A program made the translations under genes and the position numbers. From assembly GCF_029382255.1 (NCBI RefSeq), contig NZ_JARLLG010000002.1, positions 520,188 through 584,187 of the forward strand: DNA of 64,000 nt, written 5' to 3'. A model generated the notes under the pieces. It was not told the DNA's origin. It saw only the letters and a program-made list of their open reading frames with translations, and made no database searches. Below, one piece after another: positions 1 through 9,793 of this stretch. This stretch comes from Isoptericola croceus (GTDB taxonomy: Bacteria > Actinomycetota > Actinomycetes > Actinomycetales > Cellulomonadaceae). Within the stretch, counting starts at the first letter, position 1. Each line of letters starts with the position of its first letter.

Positions 1-491
1 GCACTGCCGAGACCGCCAGCCGGTCCACCAACCGCGACCCGCTGCCGGACTGCGACCCTTCGGCTTCCGTCGACGGATCCAACGGTCAGCTCGCCGACCA
101 CTCCCTGTGCGACCTGTGGCAGAGCGGTGAGAAGCTGCGTCCCGACGCCGCCGTCTCGCTCAGTGCTCTCAACGAGGCGTTCCGCGCCCGGTTCGGCCGT
201 GACCTCTGTCTCGTGGACAGCTATCGTTCGCTCTCCTCGCAGTACTCGGTCAAGGCGAGCCGCGGCTTTCTCGCCGCGACCCCTGGTACGTCGATGCATG
301 GCTGGGGCCTCGCGATCGACCTGTGCTCCAAGGAGACGGGCAGCGCCGAGGTCTACAAGTGGCTGTGGGACAACGCCCCGGCCTACGGCTGGGAGAACCC
401 GCCGTGGGCGCAGCGCGGTGGTTCCGGCAAGTACGAGCCCTGGCACTTCGAGTACCGTGCGGGCGTCGAAGAAGTCTCGACCTGGCGCTGA
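1..491 (+). CDS. M15-family D-alanyl-D-alanine carboxypeptidase (5' end missing)
   Basis: The reading frame is open from base 3, so the N-terminus lies before the window. The visible 162 residues carry the zinc-peptidase M15B (VanY-like) signature: SMHGWGLAID (Ser-x-His-x6-Asp) near base 290 and the downstream WHFEY histidine motif near base 440. Family members trim the terminal D-Ala from peptidoglycan stem peptides outside the membrane. Four cysteines in the visible part (in DCDP, LCDLW, DLCLVD, DLCSK) suggest disulfides in an exported protein. Whether a signal peptide or a binding domain precedes this part cannot be seen. Confidence 0.85.
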   Translation, partial: TAETASRSTNRDPLPDCDPSASVDGSNGQLADHSLCDLWQSGEKLRPDAAVSLSALNEAFRARFGRDLCLVDSYRSLSSQYSVKASRGFLAATPGTSMHGWGLAIDLCSKETGSAEVYKWLWDNAPAYGWENPPWAQRGGSGKYEPWHFEYRAGVEEVSTWR

Positions 492-517
492 TCCTCTCGC
501 CCGCCGGCTGCCGGCTG

Positions 518-539
518 CCGCGAGGTAGCCGCGAGGTAG
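518..539. repeat. tandem 11-bp repeat, two copies
   Basis: CCGCGAGGTAG occurs twice head to tail in the gap between the peptidase gene and the CYTH gene. No function is evident; a replication-slippage duplication is the simplest reading. Confidence 0.6.
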
Positions 540-559
540 CGCAGCGGCAGAGGGGCCCG

Positions 560-1189
560 CTACGGCGACTCGAGCCGGCGGTTCTCCCCGAAGTCGTCGC
601 GGAAGTGCGCCCCGGTACGCAGGAGCTCCTGAGCGTAGTCGGCGGCCCATTCCCCATAGGGCTCCACGGCGAGCGACTCGTTGGAGAACCGGCGGTCGTC
701 GGTGATCTCGGTGACACAGAAGTCGGGGATCTGGAGGCCGGTCACGGGCCCCGAGCGTTCGCACTCCGCGACGATCAGCGGGTGGTTGGCGCCCCCGAAC
801 ACGTCGATCGACCATCCGTCCGCACCCAGCCACACCGCGTAGCGGGTCTTGGCGATCCGAGCGCCACCTCGCCCGACCAGCTCCACGCCCACGAGGGGGT
901 CGAGCTGCCGTTCGGCCTCGTACCGGGTGCCACCGGCCGACGGTCCCTTGACGGTGACGGCGGCGAAGTCGAACCAGTCCCGGTAGGCGTCGATCATCTC
1001 GCGCGGGTCGCTCTCGCCGTCGATCTGGCCGTCCACGCCGCCGGCCTGGACCCGCACCCGCAGCGCGTAGCCGCCGTCGGACAGGAAGTACGACTGGACG
1101 ATGAGCGACGGCGCGTCCCGGAGCACGTCCGGAAGCTGCCGGACGAGGAAGCGGCGCTCGAACTCGAAGTCGGAGTAGCTCGTGGACAT
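560..1189 (-). CDS. CYTH-domain protein (triphosphate tunnel metalloenzyme superfamily)
   Basis: This 209-residue protein starts with the acidic/basic motif EFERRFLV (about residues 8-15), the actinobacterial form of the ExExK signature of CYTH domains. Further basic and acidic strands (ALRVRVQ, VTVKGP, RYEAERQ) follow in the order expected for the eight-stranded tunnel that binds triphosphates and Mg2+. Family members include inorganic triphosphatases, thiamine triphosphatases and class IV adenylate cyclases; the substrate cannot be read from sequence. It is a single-domain protein without a CHAD domain. It lies downstream of prpC on the same strand, about 80 bp away, and no Shine-Dalgarno sequence precedes its ATG. 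Confidence 0.75.
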   Translation of the reverse strand: MSTSYSDFEFERRFLVRQLPDVLRDAPSLIVQSYFLSDGGYALRVRVQAGGVDGQIDGESDPREMIDAYRDWFDFAAVTVKGPSAGGTRYEAERQLDPLVGVELVGRGGARIAKTRYAVWLGADGWSIDVFGGANHPLIVAECERSGPVTGLQIPDFCVTEITDDRRFSNESLAVEPYGEWAADYAQELLRTGAHFRDDFGENRRLESP

Positions 1190-1269
1190 GGTATCGACAC
1201 TACCCGGACGGGTCCGCCGGACGGACGGTCCGATGGCCCGACGACCGCACGCCCCGACGCCGTCGTGCG

Positions 1270-2421
1270 CTACCCCGGCTGCTCGGTCGGCACCTCGCGC
1301 CGCTCGGGGCCCACGTACTGCGAGAGCGGACGGATGAGGGAGTTCGCGCTCTGCTGCTCCGCGACGTGCGCCGTCCAGCCCGTGACGCGCGCCGCGACGA
1401 AGATCGGCGTGAAGGTCGGGGTGTCGAAGCCCATGAGGTGGTAGGCCGGGCCGGCGGGGTAGTCGAGGTTCGGATAGATGCCCTTGCGCTCGACGAACGC
1501 CGACTCGAGCGCGGTGTAGAGGTCGGCCAGGTCACGGCGGTCGTAGTGGTCCACGAGGGAGTCCAGGGCAGCCTTCATCGACGGCACACGCGAGTCACCG
1601 TGCCGGTAGACCCGGTGGCCGAAGCCCATGACCTTGCGCTTGGCCGCCAGGGCCTCGTCGAGCCAGGCCTCCGCCCGGTCGGCGGCGCCGATCTCGGCGA
1701 AGGCGTGCATGACGGCCTCGTTGGCCCCGCCGTGCAGCGGACCTTTCAGCGCCCCGATCGCGCCGGTGACGGCCGAGTACACGTCCGACAGCGTCGACGC
1801 GATCACCCGGGCGGTGAACGTCGAGGCGTTGAAGGAGTGCTCGGCGTACAGCACGAGCGAGACCCGGAACGCGTCCACGACCGTGTCGTCGGGCACCTCG
1901 CCGAAGGTCTGCCACAGGAAGTTGCGGGCGTAGTCGAGGTCGTCGCGCGGCGCGACGGGTTCCAGGCCGTGCCGCCGGCGCTGGCTGTACGCGACGATGC
2001 CGGGCAGCTGGGCGAACAGGTAGACGGCTCGGCCCTGGTTCAGCTCCGGGTCGAGGACGCCGCCGGAGCGACCGAGCGTGTCGTCCAGCCCGCCGAGCTG
2101 GCTCACGGCGGTGCGCAGCACGTCCATCGGGTGCGCCTCGAGCGGCATGTCGTCGATCGCCCGGCGCGTGCGGTCGTCCAGCGGTCGCAGCGACCGTTCG
2201 AGCGCCTGGAGCTCGTCCAGCTGGGTAGCGTCCGGTAGCTCGCCGTGCCACAGCAGGTGCGCCACGGCCTCGAACGGCTGGCTCGCCGCGAGGTCCTGGA
2301 CGGGATACCCGCGGTACAGCAGGGAGTTGGTCTCGGGGTCGACCTTCGAGATCGCGGTGGTGTCCGCGACGACGCCGGCCAGGCCCTTGTGGACCTCGGG
2401 TTCGGTACGGGGCTCGGTCAT
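1270..2421 (-). CDS. prpC: 2-methylcitrate synthase (citrate synthase family)
   Basis: This 383-residue enzyme condenses propionyl-CoA with oxaloacetate to 2-methylcitrate. Citrate-synthase active-site residues are visible: His230 in PLHGGANEA, His269 in MGFGHRVYRHGD and Asp320 in PNLDYPAG. Its length and N-terminal GLAGVVADTTAIS motif are those of the short methylcitrate/citrate synthase group. Assignment as methylcitrate rather than citrate synthase rests on its place as last gene of prpD-prpB-prpC, all on the minus strand. A clear AAGGAG lies 6-7 bases before the ATG. Some activity with acetyl-CoA is likely. Confidence 0.93.
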   Translation of the reverse strand: MTEPRTEPEVHKGLAGVVADTTAISKVDPETNSLLYRGYPVQDLAASQPFEAVAHLLWHGELPDATQLDELQALERSLRPLDDRTRRAIDDMPLEAHPMDVLRTAVSQLGGLDDTLGRSGGVLDPELNQGRAVYLFAQLPGIVAYSQRRRHGLEPVAPRDDLDYARNFLWQTFGEVPDDTVVDAFRVSLVLYAEHSFNASTFTARVIASTLSDVYSAVTGAIGALKGPLHGGANEAVMHAFAEIGAADRAEAWLDEALAAKRKVMGFGHRVYRHGDSRVPSMKAALDSLVDHYDRRDLADLYTALESAFVERKGIYPNLDYPAGPAYHLMGFDTPTFTPIFVAARVTGWTAHVAEQQSANSLIRPLSQYVGPERREVPTEQPG

Positions 2422-2481
2422 CGGTGCTCCTTCGCTCTCAACGACGCACGGCGCGAGGTGGGCGCCGGACCTCAGGGTGGT

Positions 2482-3390
2482 TCAGTGGTGGTGATCCTCC
2501 AGGGAGAAGTCGTACACGCCGGCGTCGAACGTGCCGTACGCCGGGTAGTCGAGGAGCTCGTAGAGCTCGGCTCGCGTCTGCATGTCCTCGACCTGCGAGG
2601 CGAGGGAACCGGTGGTCCGCAGGTCGTCCAGGGCGCGGTCGGCGGCGCCCATGGCCAGGCGCAGCAGCGACACGGGGTAGATCACCAGCGCGACGCCGGC
2701 GTCGCGGAGCTGCGCGGCGGTGAACAGCTCCGACTTGCCGAACTCGGTCATGTTCGCCAGCACGGGCACGTCCAGGGCGGCGGCCATCGCCGCGAACTCG
2801 TCGAGGTCCCTCATCGCCTCGGGGAAGACGGCGTCCGCCCCGGCGTCGACGAGGGCCCGTGCGCGCTCGACGGCGGCCTCCAGCCCTGCGCCGGCGCGGA
2901 TGTCCGTGCGCGCCATGATCAGCAGGTTCTCGTCGCGACGGGCGGTCACGGCCGCACGGATGCGCTGCAGGGCGGTGGTGTCGTCGACGACCTGCTTGCC
3001 GTCGAGGTGGCCGCACCGCTTGGGGTTGACCTGGTCCTCGATGTGCAGGCCGGCGACGCCGGCGTCCTCCAACGTCTGGACCGTGCGGGCCACGTTCATC
3101 GCCTCGCCGAAACCGGTGTCGGCGTCGACCAGCGTCGGCAGGTCGGTCATGCGGGCGATCTGCCCGGCCCGGCCGGCGACCTCGCTCAGCGTGGTGAGCC
3201 CGACGTCGGGCAGGCCGAGGTCGGCCGCGACGACCGCGCCGGAGACGTAGACGCCGTCGAACCCCTTGGCCTCGATCAGCCGGGCCGAGAGCGGGTTGAA
3301 CGCGCCGGGCAGCTGCAGCAGGTCGCCGGAGCGCAGGCGCTCGCGGAACGCTGCGCGCTTCGCCGCGGGAGTCAGGGTCGAGTAGAGCAT
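2482..3390 (-). CDS. prpB: 2-methylisocitrate lyase
   Basis: This 302-residue TIM-barrel enzyme cleaves 2-methylisocitrate to pyruvate and succinate. The signature KRCGH (residues 124-128), with its catalytic Cys, and the metal-binding VDADTGFGE segment (about 88-96) are intact. The start was chosen at MLYSTLT because its ATG overlaps the prpD stop (TGATG), giving translational coupling; the longer open frame upstream lies inside prpD. The C-terminus ends in three histidines. Together with prpD and prpC it completes the methylcitrate cycle for propionate or odd-chain substrates. Confidence 0.94.
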   Translation of the reverse strand: MLYSTLTPAAKRAAFRERLRSGDLLQLPGAFNPLSARLIEAKGFDGVYVSGAVVAADLGLPDVGLTTLSEVAGRAGQIARMTDLPTLVDADTGFGEAMNVARTVQTLEDAGVAGLHIEDQVNPKRCGHLDGKQVVDDTTALQRIRAAVTARRDENLLIMARTDIRAGAGLEAAVERARALVDAGADAVFPEAMRDLDEFAAMAAALDVPVLANMTEFGKSELFTAAQLRDAGVALVIYPVSLLRLAMGAADRALDDLRTTGSLASQVEDMQTRAELYELLDYPAYGTFDAGVYDFSLEDHHH

Positions 3391-4907
3391 CAGAAGATCC
3401 CGGGCACGACGGCGGCACGCGCTGCGGGATCGTCCGCCGGAGTCACGCTGAGCCCGGCCAGCTCGTGGGCCCGGAGCTCCGGCAGGCGCTGGGCGACGTC
3501 CAGGAAGCGGTCGATCTCGTCGGCGGCGAGCACGCCGTCCGCCAGCGTGCGGAACTTGTCCACGTACTGCTCGCGGGCGAAGGGCCGCGCGCCGAACGGA
3601 TGGGCGTCGGCGACAGCGATCTCCTCGACGACTCGTCCGCCGTCGGCGAGCTCGATCTCGACCCGTCCACCGAACGACTTCTCGGCCGGGTCGGCCGAGT
3701 GGTAGCGGCGGGTCCACTCCGGGTCCTCCGCCGTGGTGACCTTGCGCCACAGCTCCACCGTGTCGGGGCGACCGGCCCGCTCGGGCGCATAGCTGCCGGC
3801 GTGGTCCCAGGCGCCGTCCTGCAGAGCGACGGTGAAGATGTACGGGATCGAGTGGTCGAGCGTCTCGCGGCTGGCCGTGGGGTCGTACTTCTGCGGGTCG
3901 CCGGAACCCGAACCGATGACGAAGTGGGTGTGGTGCGAGGTGTGCAGCACGATCGAGCGCACCGCCTCCGGATCGCGGAGCTCAGGTCGCTCGCGACCGA
4001 GGCGGCGTGCGAGGTCGATCCAGGCCTGGGCCTGGTACTCGGCGGAGTGCTCCTTGGTGTACGTCTCGAGGATCGCGGTGCGCGGCTCGCCGCGCTCGGG
4101 CAGGGGCACGGTGTAGCGGGCCTCGGGCCCGGAGAGCAGCCAGGCGATGAACCCGTCGGAGCCCTCGTAGATCGGGCTCGGGGAGGTCTGGCCGCGCATC
4201 GCCCGGTCGACCGCCTCGATCGCCATCTTCCCGGCGAAGGCGGGAGCGTGGGCCTTCCACGTAGAGATCTCGCCCTTGCGCGACTGGCGTGTCGCGGTGG
4301 TGGTGTGCAGGGCCTGGCCGATCGCCTGGTAGACCGTCTCGGTCGGCAGGCCCAGGAGCGTGCCGATGCCCGCGGCGGCGCTGGGGCCGAGGTGGGCGAC
4401 GTGGTCGATCTTGTGCTCGTGCAGGCAGATGCCCTTGACGAGGTCGACCTGGATCTCGTAGCCGGTGACGATCCCGCGCAGCAGGTCGGCGCCGTCGCGG
4501 CCCAGGTGCTGCGCGACGGCGAGGATCGGCGGGATGTTGTCGCCGGGGTGCGAGTAGTCCGCGGCCAGGAACGTGTCGTGGTAGTCGAGCTCGCGGACGG
4601 CCACGCCGTTGGCCCAGGCGGCCCACTCGGGGCTCGTCAGCTCGTGGCTGCCGACGATCGTGGCGCCCGCACCTCCGCGGGAGACGGGGTGCGCCTCCGC
4701 CTGCGCCCGTGCCGCGAGGATCGGGGCCCGGCCGAGGGACGCCGTCGCGACGGCGGCGTTGTCGATGACGCGGTTGATCACCATGTCCGTGACCGCGTCG
4801 GTGGGCTCGGCCTGTTCGGTGGCGACCTCGGCGATCTTCCAGGCGAGCTGGTCGGTCCGGGCCAGGGGCTCGTCCGATGCGTAGGTGCGCACGGTGTGAT
4901 CGATCAT
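3390..4907 (-). CDS. prpD: 2-methylcitrate dehydratase (MmgE/PrpD family)
   Basis: This 505-residue protein is of normal length for PrpD, which dehydrates 2-methylcitrate to 2-methylaconitate without an iron-sulfur cluster. Family segments include [27 protein letters not shown] and [12 protein letters not shown]. It is the first gene of prpDBC; the ATG is preceded by CGGAGG at good spacing and its stop overlaps the prpB start by one base. No propionate regulator (PrpR or MccR type) is next to it; the upstream gene on the same strand is an unrelated ABC permease. Confidence 0.94.
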   Translation of the reverse strand: MIDHTVRTYASDEPLARTDQLAWKIAEVATEQAEPTDAVTDMVINRVIDNAAVATASLGRAPILAARAQAEAHPVSRGGAGATIVGSHELTSPEWAAWANGVAVRELDYHDTFLAADYSHPGDNIPPILAVAQHLGRDGADLLRGIVTGYEIQVDLVKGICLHEHKIDHVAHLGPSAAAGIGTLLGLPTETVYQAIGQALHTTTATRQSRKGEISTWKAHAPAFAGKMAIEAVDRAMRGQTSPSPIYEGSDGFIAWLLSGPEARYTVPLPERGEPRTAILETYTKEHSAEYQAQAWIDLARRLGRERPELRDPEAVRSIVLHTSHHTHFVIGSGSGDPQKYDPTASRETLDHSIPYIFTVALQDGAWDHAGSYAPERAGRPDTVELWRKVTTAEDPEWTRRYHSADPAEKSFGGRVEIELADGGRVVEEIAVADAHPFGARPFAREQYVDKFRTLADGVLAADEIDRFLDVAQRLPELRAHELAGLSVTPADDPAARAAVVPGIF

Positions 4908-4993
4908 GGGTCCTCCGGGTCGCGGGGGGTGATGGCCGCGCGGGCCGCTGGGTCGGGCGAGACCACGCGTCGTCGTCGACTGCTGCTTGGAAC

Positions 4994-6772
4994 CTAACGC
5001 CTGGGCGCGACGGCGTCCAAGCGGTCGGCTGCCAGCGGGTCTTCAGCCCGATGGTTCCTGCGGGTACGGCGGATGCCGGCGAGAGCCACGGCGAGCACCG
5101 ACGTGAGGATCAGCGCGAGCGCCGGGGCCAGGGTGGTCCAGGGCGCGCGCTCGACGTAGTCGATGCCCTCCGAGAGCAGCAGCCCCCACTCGGGTCGAGG
5201 CGGCTGGGCGCCGAGCCCGAGGAACCCGAGCGCGGCGAGCGCGAGGGCGACGCCGGGGAGCCGCAGCATGCCGTGACGCAGGAGCGCCGGGATCGTCGCG
5301 GGGAGCACGTGGCGGCCCCAGATCTCGACGCGGGAGACTCCTGAGAGCGGAAGCCATCGGACGTGCGGCGCCGCGCTCGCCTCGTCGATGAGCGCCGCAG
5401 CATGGGCCGTCAGAGGTGGCCAGGTGACCCAGAGCACGGCCATGGCCGCGCCGCCGACCGACGGGCCGAGGAGCGCCGCGACGATGACGCCGGCGAGGAT
5501 CGGCGGGGTGCCGTTCGCGATCTCGGCCGGGCCCCGGGAGAGCTCCCCCAGGACGGCGAGGAGCAGGCCGACGACGATCGCCAGGAGGACGATCCCGAGC
5601 GACGGCAGCAGGGTGCCGATCGTGCCGTGGGCGACACGGGCGAGCAGGTCGCGTCCGCTGGCGTCGGCACCGAAGGGCAGCTCGAGGCTGGGCGGGGCGA
5701 GCCGGGGGTGGTCGAGCGCCAAGGGGTCGCGGGGCAGGCCGAAGGCGAAGATCAGCAACAGCAGACCCAACGCGGCACCGGCGGTCCAGCGAGCCGCGCG
5801 GCCGTCGCTGCGCGGCTCGGGTGGAGGCGGGAGCGCGCCGGGGGGAAGGGGCCCTCCTCGCAGGGTGCGGCGGGCGAGGCCGGTGACCACGCCGACGAGG
5901 CCGGCGGCGAGCGCCATGAGGAGGACGCCCGCCTGGAGAGCAGGAAGGTCCTGGGCGTTCGCGGCACCGAGGAGGTAGCGGCCGATCCCCGGGATGGCGA
6001 AGACCTGCTCGACGGCGACGGCTCCGCCGAGCACCCCGATGACGACGAGTCCGAGCTGATCGACGACGGCAGCGGCGGCGCGGCGCAGGGTGCCGGCGAG
6101 GATCACCGCGCGAGGCGCCCCGGCGAGCCGCCAGACGTTGACCCAGCGTTCCTCGGCGACCCCGGAGACCGCGTCGGCGAGGAGCCGTCCCAGGAGGCCG
6201 CCGGCGGGGATGCCGAGGGCGAGCGAGGGCAGGATCGCCGTGTCGAGCCCGCCCCAGCCGTAGGGAGGTAGCCAGCGCAGCTGCACCGCGACGACGACAA
6301 GGAAGGCGCTGGCGAGGAGGAACTCCGGCAGCGCGGTGAGGGCGACGCCGACGGGGCCCGAGCCGCGCTGCGGGCGGTCTCGCAGGACCCGCAGCGCGGC
6401 CGGCGTCACGAGGGCGGCCGCGATCACGAGGGCGACGACGATCGCCAGGGACGTGAGCGTGGCGGAGACGGCGAGCGCGTCCCAGACGCCGGGACCGATC
6501 TGCCCGCCGCTCACCCACGACGTACCCAGGTCGCCACCCAGGACCCCGGACCACCAGCGCAGGCTGGTGACCACGGGGCCGCCGTCGAGGCCGAGCTCGG
6601 TGCGGATCGAGGCGAGCGCCTCGGGGGTCGGATCGAGCTCTGCGTAGCGAGCGCGAAGGACGGAGGCTGCGGGGTCGCGCTGGGAGAGCCAGGGCAGCGC
6701 CCCGGCCACGAGCAGCAGCGCGACCCCGCTCAGGAGGCGGGAGGCGATCCCGAGGGCGCTACTGTGCCGCAT
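4994..6772 (-). CDS. fused DppB-DppC-type ABC permease of an opine/nickel/peptide importer
   Basis: This 592-residue membrane protein contains two binding-protein-dependent permease domains in one chain. The first (about residues 1-310, DppB/NikB-like) includes the ILAGTLRRA coupling-helix region; the second (about 330-592, DppC/NikC-like) begins with its own N-terminal helix, then [16 protein letters not shown] and [16 protein letters not shown]. These subunits are usually separate proteins. It overlaps the upstream substrate-binding gene by 14 bases and is last in the order ATPase-ATPase-binding protein-permease. The C-terminus is basic and cytoplasmic. The substrate is inferred from context to be a metal complex; peptides remain possible. 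Confidence 0.85.
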   Translation of the reverse strand: MRHSSALGIASRLLSGVALLLVAGALPWLSQRDPAASVLRARYAELDPTPEALASIRTELGLDGGPVVTSLRWWSGVLGGDLGTSWVSGGQIGPGVWDALAVSATLTSLAIVVALVIAAALVTPAALRVLRDRPQRGSGPVGVALTALPEFLLASAFLVVVAVQLRWLPPYGWGGLDTAILPSLALGIPAGGLLGRLLADAVSGVAEERWVNVWRLAGAPRAVILAGTLRRAAAAVVDQLGLVVIGVLGGAVAVEQVFAIPGIGRYLLGAANAQDLPALQAGVLLMALAAGLVGVVTGLARRTLRGGPLPPGALPPPPEPRSDGRAARWTAGAALGLLLLIFAFGLPRDPLALDHPRLAPPSLELPFGADASGRDLLARVAHGTIGTLLPSLGIVLLAIVVGLLLAVLGELSRGPAEIANGTPPILAGVIVAALLGPSVGGAAMAVLWVTWPPLTAHAAALIDEASAAPHVRWLPLSGVSRVEIWGRHVLPATIPALLRHGMLRLPGVALALAALGFLGLGAQPPRPEWGLLLSEGIDYVERAPWTTLAPALALILTSVLAVALAGIRRTRRNHRAEDPLAADRLDAVAPRR

Positions 6773-8294
6773 CGAGGCGGGTGTCGGTCGTCACGAGGAT
6801 GCGCTCGCGGGGGTCGCGCGCGGCGTCCGTCACCCGCGGTGCCTCGCCCTGGATGACCCGCTCGTGCAGGAGCGGGACGACGGCGTCGGCGGCAAGGATC
6901 TCGGCCTCGGCCAGCATGATCGCGCGCTGGCGTTCGTCTCCGGCGTCGGTCGCGGAAGCGGCACGGATCGACTCGTCGACCTGGGGTTCGCAGAGCTGGG
7001 AGATGGAGAACCCGCCCTCGCAGGTGAAGTCGGAGGCGAGGTAGGCGACGGGATCGCCGGAGTCGAGGACGGTGGCGCGGGACAGGATGAACGCGTCGAA
7101 CACGCCGTCGAGCGCGTCCGCCTCGATGAACTGGTACTCGCGGACGTCCTGCTGGACGTCGAAGCCGACCGCCTCGAGCTGCTGCTCGATCATGACGGCG
7201 ACCTCCGGCAGCTCGGCCCGGTCCGTGAAGGTGCCCAGCGTGATCTTCACGCCGTCGACCTCCGCCGGCTCCGCGCGCCCCTCGAGCGTCTCCTGGTACG
7301 TGTCCTGCTGGCGGTGGCCGGCGGCCCAGGGCAGCGCGGGGCCGAGGAGTCCTTCCGCGACATCGGCGCGACCCTCGTAGACCGAGGCGACGATCGCGGC
7401 GCGGTCGATGGCCTCCCGGGCCGCCGCTCGGACGGCGGGGTCCGCGAAGGGGCCCGTCTCGGAGTTCAGGTACAGCGTGTTGGTGCGAGGCATCGGCACC
7501 TCGGTGATGAGGTCCTCGTCGATCGTCGCAGCCTGCCCGGCAGGGATCGCCTCGACGACGTCGGCCTCGCCCGTGCGCAGGGCGGCGGCGCGGGCGGTCC
7601 CGTCCGGCACGAACTTCACGTCGATGCCGGAGGACTGCGCGGCCTCGCCCCAGTAGCCGTCGAACCGGTCGAGCGTCGCGCCGACGATGCCGTCGACCTC
7701 GATCAGCTCGAACGGCCCGGTGCCGGTGCCCACCGGGTCGACCCCGCCGTCGGCATAGGCGTCCTCGTCGAGGATCGCGAGCTGGGGGCTCGACAGGCGG
7801 TGCGGCAGCAGAGGGTCGTAGTCCGCCGTGGTGATGATGACGTCGTCCCCGTCCGCCGCGACCGTCATGTCCACGCCGTCCAGGATGCGCGGCAGGGGAG
7901 ATGCGTCGATGGCGTGCTGCAGGGCGTTCACCACGGTGGCGGAGGTGAGCTCGTCGCCGTCGTGGAAGTGCACCCCCGGCCGGATGGTGAAGCGCCACGT
8001 CGTGTCGTCGACCTGCTCCCACTCCGTGGCGAGCGCCGGCAGCGCCTCGCCGTCCGCGTCGAGGACGACGAGGGTCTCGGCCGTGGCCCAGCGCGAGAGC
8101 TTGAACGCGTCGTCGCTCAGAGGGCTCAGCCCGGAGCGGGGCGGCTGCAGCATCGCGAGGGAGACCCGGTCGCCGGAGTCGTCGGCGGCACCGGCACCCG
8201 ACGGGGAGGCGCACCCCGCGAGGAGTGCGAGTGCGAGCGGGGTGGCCGCCAGGGGGAGGAGCCGGCGTGTGGTGAGCCGTGCGGGCGTGGTCAT
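6759..8294 (-). CDS. ABC substrate-binding lipoprotein, family 5 (DppA/NikA/CntA type)
   Basis: This 511-residue protein begins with a twin-Arg-containing signal peptide ending in LLAGCASPSG, a lipobox that would anchor it outside the membrane through Cys28. The SBP_bac_5 core is recognisable: LATEWEQVDDTTWRFTIRPG followed by VHFHDGDELT. Such proteins bind peptides, nickel chelates or opine metallophores. The neighbours (fused permease, two ATPases, divergent MFS exporter, SmtB-type repressor, His-rich protein) favour a metal complex as ligand, which is inference. There is a gap of 96 bp to the upstream ATPase gene that shows nothing coding. Confidence 0.85.
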   Translation of the reverse strand: MTTPARLTTRRLLPLAATPLALALLAGCASPSGAGAADDSGDRVSLAMLQPPRSGLSPLSDDAFKLSRWATAETLVVLDADGEALPALATEWEQVDDTTWRFTIRPGVHFHDGDELTSATVVNALQHAIDASPLPRILDGVDMTVAADGDDVIITTADYDPLLPHRLSSPQLAILDEDAYADGGVDPVGTGTGPFELIEVDGIVGATLDRFDGYWGEAAQSSGIDVKFVPDGTARAAALRTGEADVVEAIPAGQAATIDEDLITEVPMPRTNTLYLNSETGPFADPAVRAAAREAIDRAAIVASVYEGRADVAEGLLGPALPWAAGHRQQDTYQETLEGRAEPAEVDGVKITLGTFTDRAELPEVAVMIEQQLEAVGFDVQQDVREYQFIEADALDGVFDAFILSRATVLDSGDPVAYLASDFTCEGGFSISQLCEPQVDESIRAASATDAGDERQRAIMLAEAEILAADAVVPLLHERVIQGEAPRVTDAARDPRERILVTTDTRLDAAQ

Positions 8295-8390
8295 GGGGTG
8301 CTCTCTTTCATGGCAGGGGAAGCATGGGTCGGTTCCCGCTTCCTGCAGGGCAGGCGGCGGAGGATGGGAGGCTGCGGAGGTGGCCGGCTG

Positions 8391-9077
8391 CTAGACGCTC
8401 GGTGCGGTGAGGGTGACGGTCCGGGTGCAGCGCTCGGCGAGCTCGGGGTCGTGAGTGACCAGCAGCAGGGCGATCTCGGTCTCCCGCGCGATGGTCAGCA
8501 GCGCGGAGGAGACCGCCAGCGCGGTGTCGGCGTCGAGCGCGCTCGTCGGCTCGTCGGCGACGAGCACCGCCGGCCCTGCCGCGAGCGCGCGTGCGATGGC
8601 CGCACGCTGCGCCTGGCCCCCGGAGACCTCCGACGGTCGGCGGTCGAGCAGCTCGGGATCGAGCTGGGCCAGCGCCGCGGCGTCTCGGACGCGTGGTTCC
8701 ACGTCGCGGTCGCCGGTGAGTGCGCGGACGGCTCGCTCGATCGACTGTCGCAGCGTCCACCGGGGCACGAAGGCGGTCGTCGGGTCCTGGGGGACTCCCT
8801 GCACGAGGTGGCGGCTGCGTCGCGGCGGGCGCTCTGCTGGGGTGCACCACCCCTCGCCGCACACCGAGACCCGGCCCCCAGCAGGCGGACGCAGGCCCAG
8901 CACGATGTCGGCGAGGGTCGACTTGCCTGCGCCGGAGCGGCCGACCACGGCGACGGACTCTCCGCGGTGGATGTCGAGGCTCGTCGGGGCAAGGGTCGCG
9001 CGGGCGTTCGCCCCCTGTCCGTGCTCAGCGGTGATGCGTGAGATCGAGATCGTCGGAGTGGTGGGCGGCAGCCTCAT
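8391..9077 (-). CDS. ABC transporter ATPase (DppF/NikE/CntF-like)
   Basis: This 228-residue nucleotide-binding subunit has Walker A GRSGAGKST, Q-loop VPQDPTTAF, signature VSGGQAQRAA, Walker B VLVADEPTSALD and the H-loop VTHD. The start MRLPPTT was chosen because its ATG overlaps the stop of the other ATPase gene (ATGA); the longer frame upstream is a shadow of that gene. It lacks the C-terminal oligopeptide-transporter extension found in many DppD/F proteins, so it is short for that family. It pairs with the preceding ATPase to energise the fused permease. Confidence 0.88.
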   Translation of the reverse strand: MRLPPTTPTISISRITAEHGQGANARATLAPTSLDIHRGESVAVVGRSGAGKSTLADIVLGLRPPAGGRVSVCGEGWCTPAERPPRRSRHLVQGVPQDPTTAFVPRWTLRQSIERAVRALTGDRDVEPRVRDAAALAQLDPELLDRRPSEVSGGQAQRAAIARALAAGPAVLVADEPTSALDADTALAVSSALLTIARETEIALLLVTHDPELAERCTRTVTLTAPSV

Positions 9078-9793
9078 GCGCCGACCTTCTGGAGGTTGGT
9101 CCGGACCGTGTTCTCGGAGACCTGGCCGTCCGCCACGCACAGGTGGCGGGTTCCGAGGACCTCCGCGACGGTGACGTCGTGGGTGGCGACGACGAGCGTC
9201 TGTTCCGGGCCGAGGACGGACTCGAGCAGGCGGAGTGTCTGGTCGCGGGACTCGTGGTCGAGGGCGCTGGTCGGCTCGTCGGCGAGGATCAGCGGTGCCT
9301 TCGTGAGCGCGGCGAGGGCGACGGCGGCCCGCTGCGCCTGGCCGCCGGAGAGCTCGGTCGGCCGACGGCGCTGCAGGGCGGGGTCGGGCAGTCCCACCGC
9401 GTCGAGGACCTCGGCGACGCGTGCCGGTGTCGCCGAGGTGACGGCGCGAAGCTGTCGGCTCAGGGGCACCAGCGGGTGCAGGGCATCGAGGCCGCGCTGA
9501 GGCACGAAGCCGATGCGATCGAGCAGCCCACGGCGTTCCCCGTCGAAGCGGAGCCCGACCGGCCACCGGCCCGTCAACGTGCTGAGCAGGAGCGACTTGC
9601 CGCTGCCCGAGGGGCCCGTGATCACGATCCTCTCGCCCGGGACGATGTCGAGCTCTGCCACGGCGAGCAGCGTGCGACCGCCGGCGGTGCGCACCGTGAC
9701 GTCACGCAGCGAGAGGATCGCCCGGTCGGCCAGCCGCTCCGGTGTGCCGTGCGGCGGGCGCTCGCGAGCGACCTGGGTAGTATCGGAGATCAT
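9074..9793 (-). CDS. ABC transporter ATPase (DppD/NikD/CntD-like)
   Basis: First gene of the importer operon, about 239 residues. Walker A is GPSGSGKSLL, Q-loop VPQRGLDALHP, signature LSGGQAQRAA, Walker B LILADEPTSALD and H-loop ATHD. Two ATG codons are possible, at 9805 and 9793; the second is preferred because the 17-bp palindrome at 9792-9808 would then sit at the promoter and not inside the gene. No Shine-Dalgarno sequence precedes either, so a leaderless transcript is possible. Like its partner it lacks the C-terminal oligopeptide-binding extension. Confidence 0.85.
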   Translation of the reverse strand: MISDTTQVARERPPHGTPERLADRAILSLRDVTVRTAGGRTLLAVAELDIVPGERIVITGPSGSGKSLLLSTLTGRWPVGLRFDGERRGLLDRIGFVPQRGLDALHPLVPLSRQLRAVTSATPARVAEVLDAVGLPDPALQRRRPTELSGGQAQRAAVALAALTKAPLILADEPTSALDHESRDQTLRLLESVLGPEQTLVVATHDVTVAEVLGTRHLCVADGQVSENTVRTNLQKVGA

